A stretch of 64,000 nt of DNA from Schizochytrium sp. TIO01 (lineage: Eukaryota; Sar; Bigyra; Thraustochytrida; Thraustochytriidae): contig SMSO01000032.1 in assembly GCA_004764695.1 (NCBI GenBank), positions 270,501 through 334,500 of the forward strand, read 5' to 3'. The position numbers and the translations under genes were made by a program. A model generated the notes under the pieces. It had not been told where the DNA came from, did no database searches, and saw only the letters and a list, made by a program, of their open reading frames with translations. Positions 1 through 9,931 of the stretch are shown here, in pieces. Numbering within the stretch: the first letter of the stretch is position 1; each line of letters starts with the position of its first letter.

Positions 1-3000
1 AAGTACGCACTCGATGAGTTTTCCAGATCCGTATGTGGGGCGGCCACTTCTTCCTTTGTGGTATCCACACCTTTGCTGATCGTAGTTGCCTGGAGGAATT
101 TCTCAACGAGACCAATGCGATTAAGAGCAACAGCATAATGAAAGGCTGTATTGCCATCGGAAGGGCATCGAATCGAAATGTCTGCACCGAAGCGAAGAAG
201 ACTCGAAATGATGCATCCCATGGTATTCTCAATCACTCTGTTTTCTGAGGCCAACGTTGCTAGCATCAGAGGGGTGCGTCTGGTTTCGTCACGCGTGATC
301 GTATTTACATTGGCACCAACGCGCATCAGAAGATCACTTGCCTTAATATTACCAGTAAGGACGGCATGATGCAAGGCATTGAGACCTTTAGCGTCTGAGG
401 CGTCAAGGTCAAGCTCAAATGAAGCAAGCTTGTTGAAGACTTCCTCGTGCTTGCATTTCGAGGCCTCAATTGCTAGTGTAGAGACAACCTCGCCAGTAGT
501 GGTATCCTCCTTGTCAGTCTCTACATTTCCATGGCTCTTAAAGCCCTTCCCGCTTGATTCTAGTTCACGTTTGACGGTCTCAACATTGGGACCTGCTTCA
601 AGCTTCAGACTAACAAACTTGAGCGGGGGTACGTCGAGATTCCCTGCACTGTTCTTGTTCTTGAGAGAAATTGTGACTTTGTTGGAGAGAGTTTTTAAAG
701 GGCCAAGCGGCTTGGCCAAGATCTCAATGAGTTCAAGCAGGTCCGCAAGGTCTGCTCCATTCTTATTGGCATTTAAGGACGCCACAAGATGCCAAAGAGG
801 CGGCTGCCCTTGCGCATCCTTTTTAGACACGTCGTTTTGACTGTGCTTCATTAGAAATTGACACAAAGCTAAATCCCCACGACCGGCTGCGAGATGAAGT
901 GGTAAGCAACCATTTTTGTCTGGCAAGCTTGCATCAACACCCCGTCCAATGAGCTTTTCAGCAAGAAGAACAGACCACTCCTTATTTTGATTCAATGATT
1001 TAGCCGCTGCAATGAGATGAAGCATGTTACGGCCATCTGAGTCACACATCTTCAGGGTATCTAACTTTGCTGTACTGACAAGTTTACGCACCATGTGCAA
1101 GGAACCGCAATCTAGGGCGTCTGCGATAGCCTTTGTGCGTTCAAGCATGGGAAGAACAATGTAAGCAAGTCCCATTTGCTTTTTTGATGACGCATGCCAG
1201 AACATAGATCTGCGAGTCTCCGAAACAACCTCAATTTGCTTCGTCCCATCCTTTTCAACCTCGCGGCGTTGGATATTCACTATATCAGGAAGTTTCTTGG
1301 GGATTTTCTCGCCTGCACTCTTCAGAAGAGTGATGGCAAACATGTCGTGTCCACGAAGCTCAGCGATGTTGAGTGCGTTGTTTCCATCAATGTCTTCAGC
1401 AAACATCCGTGCTCCCTTAGTGAGCAACAGAAGACTCGAGACAACAGAGTTGAAGGCAGCTGCGTACATCAATGGAGTGCGCTCCCAACGATCTCCTGCA
1501 TCAATGAACTCAAGCCCATTCGAAAACTCCAGCAGCGCATTGACAAGTTCGATACGGTCATGAGTCTCTTGACGAGGGAGCGAATGAGGAAAGTTGAAAA
1601 GGTCATTGTGCGCGTGGGCTCCAAGGAACGCGAGATGCATGGGTGAATGTCCATTTTCATCCACAATATCTAGCTGAGCACCTGCATCCATGAGACTAAC
1701 TTCACATGGCTCTAGAGCCTCCCCTTTTCGTTCTGCAGCACGAACAACACTTAAATGCAAAGGTGTCCGGCCTTGCGCATCTTGTAGGTTAATAGTCTTG
1801 CTATTCTCTTTGAGAGCAGTAAGGAGAACACTGAGGGATTTCGCATCATCCCGGTCTGCCACCATGTGCAGTGGAGATCGGCCCTGATCATTAACCTCTG
1901 ACAGCATCGCTGGTGCATTCTTGCAAAGGAGCTTGAGAACGCCAATTTGCTTTTCTGACCCATTATCCTTCCGCTGCAAAGCTATATGAAGCGTGTTATC
2001 CTTCCTGCTACTGTTTTGGGCTTCGAGTCGTAGTCCGCAGCTCAGAAGAGTTTCCAAGGCTTTCGGTCCGACGTTCCCTGAGCCTGCTAGAACGTGCACC
2101 ACAGGCTCTCGGTCTGAGCAACCATTAGACTCAGCCACCGCAAGTCGGCGCTTGAGTCGCAGCATCGCTAGCTCCTCAAATTTGCCTGGTAAATCTTCTA
2201 AATCATCAGACTTGAGACAATGCCGCAATTCGTCGATTTTGTCTTGCTCTTCAGAGGCTGAGAACTTGAAGCTTGTGCGCTCCAGATCGCTTGCAAAGAC
2301 TCCCTCCGCTGGCTCATTTGTATCAAGAAGCTTGCTGAATTTCAGCAGACTTTTGCAGGCGGAAAGGAGTACATTTGGTTCATTTTCTGATTGGAGATTT
2401 GTTGCATTCACAGTATCAGGCTTTTCCTCGCTAGATGATTCATCATCGCTATCATCTAACATATCTTCAGCGCTATAGTCCGAGTCACTATCACTATCAC
2501 CACCCGAAAGGGCATTTTTCTTGCTAGAACGACGATGAGGAGAAGTGGCTTGCACCTGGACAGTTTCGCTACCCTGTTGCTGGGATGTTGTCAGACGCGG
2601 AAGGCGCCGGAGCAACAAGATTTGTACAGGGTTCAAGCGTGAACCAGGGGAACCAGCAGGTTGCACCATGGTGTCCGCGCAGCTTGCTACTAATGGAAGA
2701 AACCATTCCAAGGTACTTTTAAGGAAAGTAAGGTTATTCATCTCCACAAGCATATGAATGACAGTTTTGTCATCATTGTGACGCGAAGAATAAAATTCGC
2801 AAGAAGCTAAGGCAGCTGTTTCGTTTGCCTTTTTACGTCGAAGCTCATCTACATCCTCGATTGTGAAAAATTTAGCGAGAGGGCCTTCCGGAGACTTAAG
2901 AGCTTTGGCAAGCTCTGTTGGAACCCTACGTTCAGCAGAAGGAAGTACCTTTACAGAAAGCATCTCTGGGGGAATGCCAAACTTTGTGCAAAGCGTATGG

Positions 3001-6000
3001 AAAGCTGCACAGGCTTGGGCCAAATCCTCAGTTCTTAGCCCGCGAAGTGACTGGGCTGCGCGGAGGATAGGTGTAAAGCCGGCTTGGTCAACTTCAGATA
3101 CAAGGTCATGGAACACTGACTTAGTCACCTGATTAAAGATCAGGTCAAACTTGTCGCCACTCTTTGCCAATGTGTCGTGCTTACACAAAAGGTGAAGGAT
3201 GTTTTGACCCTGATTATCCTTTGCTGTACTCAAATTAGCGCCTGCTTTAACAAGCGTTTCAAACAACTGACTGTGACCTCGAATTGCGGTGTACATGATA
3301 GGCGTGAACCCATCTTTATCCTTTGCATCAACATTAATATTCGGTTGTGAAAGGACGAGCTCCATGAGCACCTGAATAAAAGAGAGGCTACTTGAAGTAG
3401 AGTAGACCTTTGATGCGAGCAAGTGCAAAATTGACACACCGTCGACATCCGCACGGCTCAAGTCAATGTCGTCTCTCGCAAGTAGCGTCCGAAGCGCCCA
3501 TGGAAGCTCCGCGAATACAGTTTCTCGAGTGGGGTTCTTTACGTAGATCGGAGTTTTCACAAAAGTTTCTAGAAAGCTAGACATTTCATTGAAGACAGGA
3601 GTTCGACCTTGCTCGTCAGGAAAGTTGACATTGATAGGCTGGGACAACAACAAGGCTGTCACGGCATTTCGCCCCTTTTGTAATGCTACACTTAAAGGTG
3701 ATGTTTTCCACTCATTCTGGGGGTCCAATGATGCATCGCCATGTTTGAGAAGAAGGTTGGCGAGATCTTCCCAACCGTAGGCAGCAGCATAATGTAATGG
3801 CGTATTTCCACTTGTGTCTGCAGTTTCTGCATTGACACCGATACGCAGGAGCCAGGCAGCAATATGACTATGGCCATTGATGCACGCATGCACCAAGGGT
3901 GACCGGGACACTTTGTCACCCTTAATAGGTGAAGCTCCTGCATCAACAAGCTTTTGCGCCATTTCCATATCACCAAGCTGGATTGCCAAATGAAGAGGCA
4001 TGAGTTTCATCTTGTCTGCGGGAAGCTGTGCATCTACGGCTGCGCCAAATTTAAGAAGCATGTCGACTGTTTCATATCTTGCTGCGCGCCGGGACATAAC
4101 AGCCACGTGAATCGCGCTCTTACCGGCTCGGTTTCGAACAGAGAGCATTGAAGCCCGTGCGTCTTCGGGGCAGTCATTAAGCAATAGTTCAACACATTCG
4201 GGCCGTGCAGAGCGACATGCAATATGCAGAGGTGTCTCTTTATCTCCACTACGACAAGCTGCATTACGATCAAGAGACGGGTAAGTTTCCAGGAGGTATT
4301 TGAGAGGTGCTGGACTCTCGCAAGCGGCGGCATAGTGCAGAAGGTTTCGCTTCTTGTCATCAAGACTCGTGAATGCGGCAGGTGCTGCGGCGAGAAGAGC
4401 CTTCAGGTAATCCGTACAAGGGTTAACACAGGCAAACATAAGAGGCGATGAACGCAATTCGCAATTACCGTGCTTGGTCACGGAGATGGCACGAAACGGT
4501 TTGCTAAAGGGCTCTGACTTATTCGTTGGCGGCCCATCTTGCAACACTTCAGTGTGCAGAAAGTTGAAACCGTCTTCATCTTTGGCAGAAGCAAGAAGTC
4601 GACGGGCAAGCTTGTACGAACCGCCACGAATGGCACGGCTGATGGGGATATAAAAGTTCGAAAAGTAAAACTTGGTTTCCAAGATGTCCATTACCTCAGT
4701 GGTGAGAGGGTCAAAATCTTGGAACAAGTCCCATGTAGGCCAAGATGCTCCCATGTTGCTGGTAAAGATCTTGTTGTAGTCAAAAGTCGGCACAGCTCCA
4801 TTTCTGATTTGACTTCCTGAGGCAGAGCAAATGTAGTTTCCATTCTCAACATCACCCATCAAGGCGTTATTGCCCTCTTTGCCACCTCGGGAAGCATTAA
4901 TTTTAGCCCGACCATAGCCATCAGAGTATTTTGATGTATGGGCACCAGTGCTGAGCTGTGTGAGCGTGCAAGCCTGAAATCGAGCTCGTGAGGTGCTGAG
5001 TTGTTGCTCATTGAGAATGTCAGAGATCATTTCAGTCCTACTGAGTACCAAAGCCCAAGAAAGTGGTGAAAATTTTACATGGATAGATTGCATAATCGTG
5101 GTAGTACCGATTTGTGCAGTGTCCTTCATCAAACCTTTGAAGGCTTTCGTGTCATCACTACGAACTGCACGAATGAGCTCTTTAGTAGCACGCTCTATAT
5201 CACCTGAGAAGAGATCATGTTTGCCCTCCAAAGAAGTGGTCCAGCGGTCACTTACGAGTGGAACATCAGGTCGTGGGCATAACTTCTTGCTAGTTTTACC
5301 TTTACCTTTAGCTGCAGTAGCTTTTCCAGAAGTTGCATTCTTCTTGCCACCAACCTTGCGGGTCTTGCGAGAACGGCGTGGCTTCCCGTCATCAGACTCG
5401 TCATCACCAGCGGTTCCGTCTGCGTCTGCGCCATCATCGTCATCATCGGCACCAACTTTACGCTTGATACGCTTTCCAGAGAGTGCTCCACGCCGGAGAC
5501 GCTTCTGCACCGCAGCGTCACCAAACTGGGAATCTGCATCAGACTCGTATTCATCCTGAAGCTGGCGGGCAAGACGCTCATCCGCAAATGCAAAGGCAGA
5601 TTCTGGAATTCGAAAACCCAACGTCGACGGAGAGGCTCCTTTCTTTGAGATCTCCTCAAGCTTGACTTGGCCTGTAAGAGAGCATACGAGTGAGCCAATC
5701 GGTGTTTCGTCAACTTCTTCGCGACCAATGAAAAGGAGACTTTGAGACTCACTTTCGTCGTACCATTCAATTTCGACCTGATCCTCTGCATCACCGTTCA
5801 TGTACACATCTGCCTGAAGCCTTCCAATAAAGAACTTCTTATGTCCTTCAGCTTTGGCATCACTAAGTACTGTCACAAGCTCTCCTTCAGCAAATTTGAG
5901 CTCGTAGCTGTCGTGCCCCATTCTCCGCTTCTCTGGTTGCTCCGGTGGGGCCTTGCGTCGGAGACGAGACGTAGGCCCAGACATTGCTTCATTGCTTTTA

Positions 6001-6419
6001 TCTTTATCGTCTTTGGAGGGCTTAGCGTTGGCCTGAGCAAGCGAAGACGTTGTTGGTCCCGTCTTTGGGTTCTTCGTGGTTGAACTTTCGTTGCTTAACT
6101 CCTCGGCGTTGATAGTTTCGACCGGAGAGTATTTAGCTTGCGACGTGGTGATGGTAGGTGGAGGGCTCTTGCGTCTTCTTCCTCTCGTGGCATTGGTGGT
6201 CTTCTTTTCAGCCACAATCCCTTCCTTTGCAGACTCCTTGTTTTTTGCAGGTCTGCCACGTCTATTTTTCTTGTTGCGCTGTTCACTCAATTCTTGCATG
6301 GGTTCTTCATTTCCCGCAACAACAATGCGACGCCGGTTGCTCCTGCCAATCGTTTCGCCTTCAGCCGACTTATCCTCTGCCACCGGCAAAGCTGACTTAG
6401 CTGCACGTCTTGCTGCCAT
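1..6419 (-). CDS. Giant AT-hook / ankyrin-repeat protein, C-terminal part beyond the window
   Basis: The minus frame starting at the ATG at 6419-6417 is open to the window edge (over 2,130 codons, no stop), so the gene is partial at its 3' end. An in-frame TAG lies 17 codons upstream and fixes the start. Residues about 1-150 are basic and disordered, with an AT-hook core RRGRPAK near residues 53-59. Around residues 170-260 is a compact beta-rich segment (FFIGRL...VEIEWYD) that resembles a Tudor/BAH-like fold, followed by acidic and lysine-rich stretches that look like nuclear localisation signals. From about residue 680 onward there are some 20 ankyrin repeats, many with clear cores such as TPLHIACRSA, TPLHYAAAYG, LPLHLAAGRG and NALHHAVLTG. 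AT-hook plus basic tail suggest a chromatin-associated scaffold. A conserved-looking block near residue 490-520 (KYSDGYGR, SRGGKEGNNAL) reminds me of ankyrin-type PARPs (C. elegans PME-5 class); any WGR/PARP domain would lie left of the window. No intron is needed. Confidence 0.9.
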   Translation of the reverse strand, partial: MAARRAAKSALPVAEDKSAEGETIGRSNRRRIVVAGNEEPMQELSEQRNKKNRRGRPAKNKESAKEGIVAEKKTTNATRGRRRKSPPPTITTSQAKYSPVETINAEELSNESSTTKNPKTGPTTSSLAQANAKPSKDDKDKSNEAMSGPTSRLRRKAPPEQPEKRRMGHDSYELKFAEGELVTVLSDAKAEGHKKFFIGRLQADVYMNGDAEDQVEIEWYDESESQSLLFIGREEVDETPIGSLVCSLTGQVKLEEISKKGASPSTLGFRIPESAFAFADERLARQLQDEYESDADSQFGDAAVQKRLRRGALSGKRIKRKVGADDDDDGADADGTAGDDESDDGKPRRSRKTRKVGGKKNATSGKATAAKGKGKTSKKLCPRPDVPLVSDRWTTSLEGKHDLFSGDIERATKELIRAVRSDDTKAFKGLMKDTAQIGTTTIMQSIHVKFSPLSWALVLSRTEMISDILNEQQLSTSRARFQACTLTQLSTGAHTSKYSDGYGRAKINASRGGKEGNNALMGDVENGNYICSASGSQIRNGAVPTFDYNKIFTSNMGASWPTWDLFQDFDPLTTEVMDILETKFYFSNFYIPISRAIRGGSYKLARRLLASAKDEDGFNFLHTEVLQDGPPTNKSEPFSKPFRAISVTKHGNCELRSSPLMFACVNPCTDYLKALLAAAPAAFTSLDDKKRNLLHYAAACESPAPLKYLLETYPSLDRNAACRSGDKETPLHIACRSARPECVELLLNDCPEDARASMLSVRNRAGKSAIHVAVMSRRAARYETVDMLLKFGAAVDAQLPADKMKLMPLHLAIQLGDMEMAQKLVDAGASPIKGDKVSRSPLVHACINGHSHIAAWLLRIGVNAETADTSGNTPLHYAAAYGWEDLANLLLKHGDASLDPQNEWKTSPLSVALQKGRNAVTALLLSQPINVNFPDEQGRTPVFNEMSSFLETFVKTPIYVKNPTRETVFAELPWALRTLLARDDIDLSRADVDGVSILHLLASKVYSTSSSLSFIQVLMELVLSQPNINVDAKDKDGFTPIMYTAIRGHSQLFETLVKAGANLSTAKDNQGQNILHLLCKHDTLAKSGDKFDLIFNQVTKSVFHDLVSEVDQAGFTPILRAAQSLRGLRTEDLAQACAAFHTLCTKFGIPPEMLSVKVLPSAERRVPTELAKALKSPEGPLAKFFTIEDVDELRRKKANETAALASCEFYSSRHNDDKTVIHMLVEMNNLTFLKSTLEWFLPLVASCADTMVQPAGSPGSRLNPVQILLLRRLPRLTTSQQQGSETVQVQATSPHRRSSKKNALSGGDSDSDSDYSAEDMLDDSDDESSSEEKPDTVNATNLQSENEPNVLLSACKSLLKFSKLLDTNEPAEGVFASDLERTSFKFSASEEQDKIDELRHCLKSDDLEDLPGKFEELAMLRLKRRLAVAESNGCSDREPVVHVLAGSGNVGPKALETLLSCGLRLEAQNSSRKDNTLHIALQRKDNGSEKQIGVLKLLCKNAPAMLSEVNDQGRSPLHMVADRDDAKSLSVLLTALKENSKTINLQDAQGRTPLHLSVVRAAERKGEALEPCEVSLMDAGAQLDIVDENGHSPMHLAFLGAHAHNDLFNFPHSLPRQETHDRIELVNALLEFSNGLEFIDAGDRWERTPLMYAAAFNSVVSSLLLLTKGARMFAEDIDGNNALNIAELRGHDMFAITLLKSAGEKIPKKLPDIVNIQRREVEKDGTKQIEVVSETRRSMFWHASSKKQMGLAYIVLPMLERTKAIADALDCGSLHMVRKLVSTAKLDTLKMCDSDGRNMLHLIAAAKSLNQNKEWSVLLAEKLIGRGVDASLPDKNGCLPLHLAAGRGDLALCQFLMKHSQNDVSKKDAQGQPPLWHLVASLNANKNGADLADLLELIEILAKPLGPLKTLSNKVTISLKNKNSAGNLDVPPLKFVSLKLEAGPNVETVKRELESSGKGFKSHGNVETDKEDTTTGEVVSTLAIEASKCKHEEVFNKLASFELDLDASDAKGLNALHHAVLTGNIKASDLLMRVGANVNTITRDETRRTPLMLATLASENRVIENTMGCIISSLLRFGADISIRCPSDGNTAFHYAVALNRIGLVEKFLQATTISKGVDTTKEEVAAPHTDLENSSSAY

Positions 6420-9400
6420 CTCTGCACCCAAGCTCTGTGGCAACTTTGTTACAGGGCAATTGCAATTCTAAGACTTGAGTTGCTTCTCACTACCAGCTTG
6501 GTACTTCAGCAGCAGCGGTATGTATAAGTTCTTGGTTTTACCAGTTTCAGATTTGCTGATCCTGTAATCGAGGCTTGTTTATTCACTTCAGGAACCAGAC
6601 CTGTTTGCCTGCCCGCCCCGCTGCCTTAGTGCTGCCACCTTGGCGTCCCTGAGTCGAGTTGATCTCGCCAATCTCAATCCGGGTTTGCCCGCCTCCAGCT
6701 CCACATTTACTACTTAGTACGAATTACAGATACCATCTTAGGGGTACTACTTTTTCTAGGCCTGGCCTAGCTGCTCCTAGCAGCCCTTACGCGGACCCAA
6801 CTGGGACTGCTACAGTTTACACTAACCATGGTGCTACCAGCTTTACGTCTTGAGATCTTCAGTGGAGGTGTGTGTGTGGTCCAAATAAGTTCAACGTGAA
6901 GATACCATCATCAGTTTCAAGCTGTCAATCAGGAACAGACTCGTCGCTCTCTGAGCATCGTGCGCCATCCTGATTCTGCGAGGAGGCTGCCTGGAGTGTG
7001 TGTGTAGCTTGGCAACGGATGAGACTCGAGCTTCCAGATTGATGGAGCTTACAATTTTATGTGGTGCAAATCGCTGCAGAACCTGGAGGGAATCAGGTCG
7101 TCGGTCAATCAAAGGTTGTAAAAGGATGTGCAAGTCGACCCAGAAGCTCGCGAGGTGCCCACATAAACCTGTGTTTCGACCTTCACTGTCTGTCTGCATG
7201 GCGGCGATTTGCGCTCAAGCTGACTCTAAGGCCGCTTCGAAAGCACGCGAGGCAGCAGAATTGCGACGGTGCGATGCCGATATCGTGGCCAACGGCGCTG
7301 CAAACTTCGCGCTGCTCTTGAGCATCTTCAGGTGCTCTTCAAAGATAGATTTTGAGCTGTGTGTTTTGGTCGACTTGCCGACAAATCACTGCATCGAGGC
7401 ACGGACCTGAGCAGCGCCAACCTCAAGATCAACAGCCATTCACATTTGCAGGCACGCAACTCAACGCAACGCAACGCAACGCAACGCAATGCAATGCAAT
7501 GCAATGCAATGCAATGCAATGCACCGCAGCGCAGCGCATTACACCCGGAGCGACCCCATTTCCACAAGCTACTGCTCTGTGAGTGTGAGCATGAAGTTGA
7601 ATGGCAAGTCGATTTAGATCAAGCTTGTGCGTCAGAGGCATCACTGCACATAAACAGCTTCGACAACCTCAGGGCCTTGAGCTTGCTTCCTGCTGGTCCC
7701 CCGCTCGTTTACACCTCTTTTCGAGACGAAGCATATGAACGATCTTCGATCAACCACTTAGCCGATGGCTGTCGATGGGCCATCTGATGGTTCACGATGA
7801 AGGCAATGGCTGCTAGCCCCAATTTGCGCAGAGCTCGAGACAATCTAGAGAGATCGATTCGTGCAGGGCTTGTTTGCTTTCCTCCGCCTGCCGATACCCA
7901 ATAGGCACAATTCGGCTGTCAAAGGTCCTTACTCTTGGTCCATTTTATGCAAGTGATGCACTATTTTGCATCACGAGGCGATCAAATCTTTAGTTCACTT
8001 GAGATAGCATGCTCAAGCTCGTGGTCGATTCGGTAATTCCTCTCAAGAAATCAAGACGTACCTCGAATTTCACTCCATTTGATTGTCTCAATCCTGTTCC
8101 AGACAGCGTATTCTTATTCAATTGTGTTTACAGCTCCTTAGATTTTTTTTTCTTTCCATTTTCATTTCTTTTTTGGAAAGTAAATAGAGAAGATCACTTT
8201 CCCTAATCAGGGTCTTTTATTAAGGTTAGGAGGAAGTCTTACCTTTTAAGTAATATAGTTATATTGAAGAAAAGGTATGAGACAGAGGCATGGTATTACA
8301 AGACGCGAAAATCTTTTGTAATCTTGCACGAGCCAGCGTACAACTTGGAACTCAAGGCTGAGGATGAAAACGCAAACAACTTCGAATGATGGCCATAGTA
8401 TCGATGTTCGATCGATGACGAACTTGAAACTCGCAGAGTTATTACGAATATCGACGGGTCTTTGAAGTCAAAGTCTCCACTCGCGAAAGGTTTGTTTTTC
8501 ATTTCTGGTTGTACGAAGTACTACCAGACTTATCTTCAATCAGGAGTGTACTTGTTTTTATTATTGCTATTTGGTTAATTTCTCCTCTCGTTTTTAAAGT
8601 TAAATAAATAGATTACAGGACGCAAAAACTTTTTGCTACTCGGGGTATAAAGTCAGTAAAAAGTAGCATTACTGGGCTACGCATTTACTGTCCATCGGGT
8701 TGCAGAACCCAGAGCTACTCTGAATGCACTGCAGAACCACTACTGTCTCCCACAACTTACACGGGAAGTGAAAGACTAAACGTAATGATGGCGATAGTCT
8801 TCAGACGATCCATCACTCAGCGGACTCGACTTGGAATTTGAAGTCGCAGAACCCAGAGCCCACTGTATGTGGGTGGCACTCCAGCCTTAAGTCGATTTTG
8901 AAGTATCCAAAGCTTGCAGATATCACTAGTTAGCTACTTAAATAGCCTTTTGCAAGGCTACCATATTTACGGAGCTGGTCACATGCAGAACTCAAGTGAA
9001 GTGGGGTTTTGGGATTAAAGCTGGGGTCCGAAGGGGCTTTCGAGTTGATCCAAAGCACCAGACACCTTCCAGAGATCAAACACTAGATCTAAACCAAATA
9101 CTAATTAAGATCGTCTTAACTGGTCGCTGTTGTTTACAAAACATCATATTTGAACTTGAAGTACTACTTCTGCAAATAATGGTACCTGAGTGCCCTTCGA
9201 GTGTGTACTACAATGCTGATACGCCTAGCTAGGTAGGTAAATAGGTTAGAAGCGGTACAAGGGGCAGTGTGTATCAAATCACTTGTAGTCGGTTACTAAG
9301 CTGAATGGAACGCCACTACTATGTCAATTGTGAGTATCTTAGGCCAGATGTACTCGATTCCTTAATTCCAATGTGATCTTTTAAGTTCAGAGAAAGAATG

Positions 9401-9931
9401 CAGCTACGATCATGGACCAGGACAACATCAGGTGACACGGCCCGGACCCATTAACATATTAAAGGACACTGCGATCCAGACTACCAGAACCCCTAATTCA
9501 GGTTCTCCGAATCTGACCGGATACCACAAAAGAATATTAGTTTAGTACAGCTGTGGCACTAGCAATAACTGATTTAAGCTCTTGAGTTCTTTCGAGCCGA
9601 CTTGAGCCGATACTAGATTCAGTTCGTTAAGCTAACATCCTTTATTTGAGTTTCAAAATCCCACGATTGTAGACTTGTAGCCTGAGGTTGAAAATCTCAA
9701 CTTTGAAAACCCCTTTTAGAAAACAACAAATTCTGATTTCAATTCCCTTCCTTTTAATCGTAGAAAATTTGCAGTACAAAACCAATCGAGTTTGAGTAGT
9801 TCTCAGGTTCTCAGGAAAATGAGCGTAGCGATATTACAGAACTGTACACGCCCTATGATAGTCCTAGATAATCAAAACAACTGTATTGCGGATAATACGA
9901 GGATCTAGAAAACATGATGCTACGTTACTGA
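6420..9931. other. 3.5 kb gene-free spacer
   Basis: This lies between the start of the ankyrin gene and the stop of the RCC1 gene (both minus strand), so it should hold the ankyrin gene's promoter and 5' leader and the RCC1 gene's 3' UTR. Open frames here are short, mostly lack ATG or come from the pentanucleotide repeat at 7455-7540. The 14-bp string GCAGAACCCAGAGC occurs twice (8702-8715 and 8846-8859). No RNA gene or transposon motif was recognised. Confidence 0.6.
7455..7540. repeat. GCAAC/GCAAT pentanucleotide microsatellite
   Basis: A tandem 5-bp array changes composition along its length: about five GCAAC units (one reads TCAAC), then seven GCAAT units, then degenerate GCACC and GCAGC units. 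It sits in the gene-free spacer upstream of the ankyrin gene. Open frames on both strands through it are by-products of the repeat. Confidence 0.9.

Noticed and set aside
6076-6471. 131-codon and other plus-strand frames across 33-6471
   Set aside because: All are shadows of the giant minus-strand ankyrin ORF, whose frame is open to the edge and therefore has no stop in the window.
7328-7787. Frames of 70-142 codons through the pentanucleotide array
   Set aside because: Repeat-driven openness on both strands; flanks show no domain.
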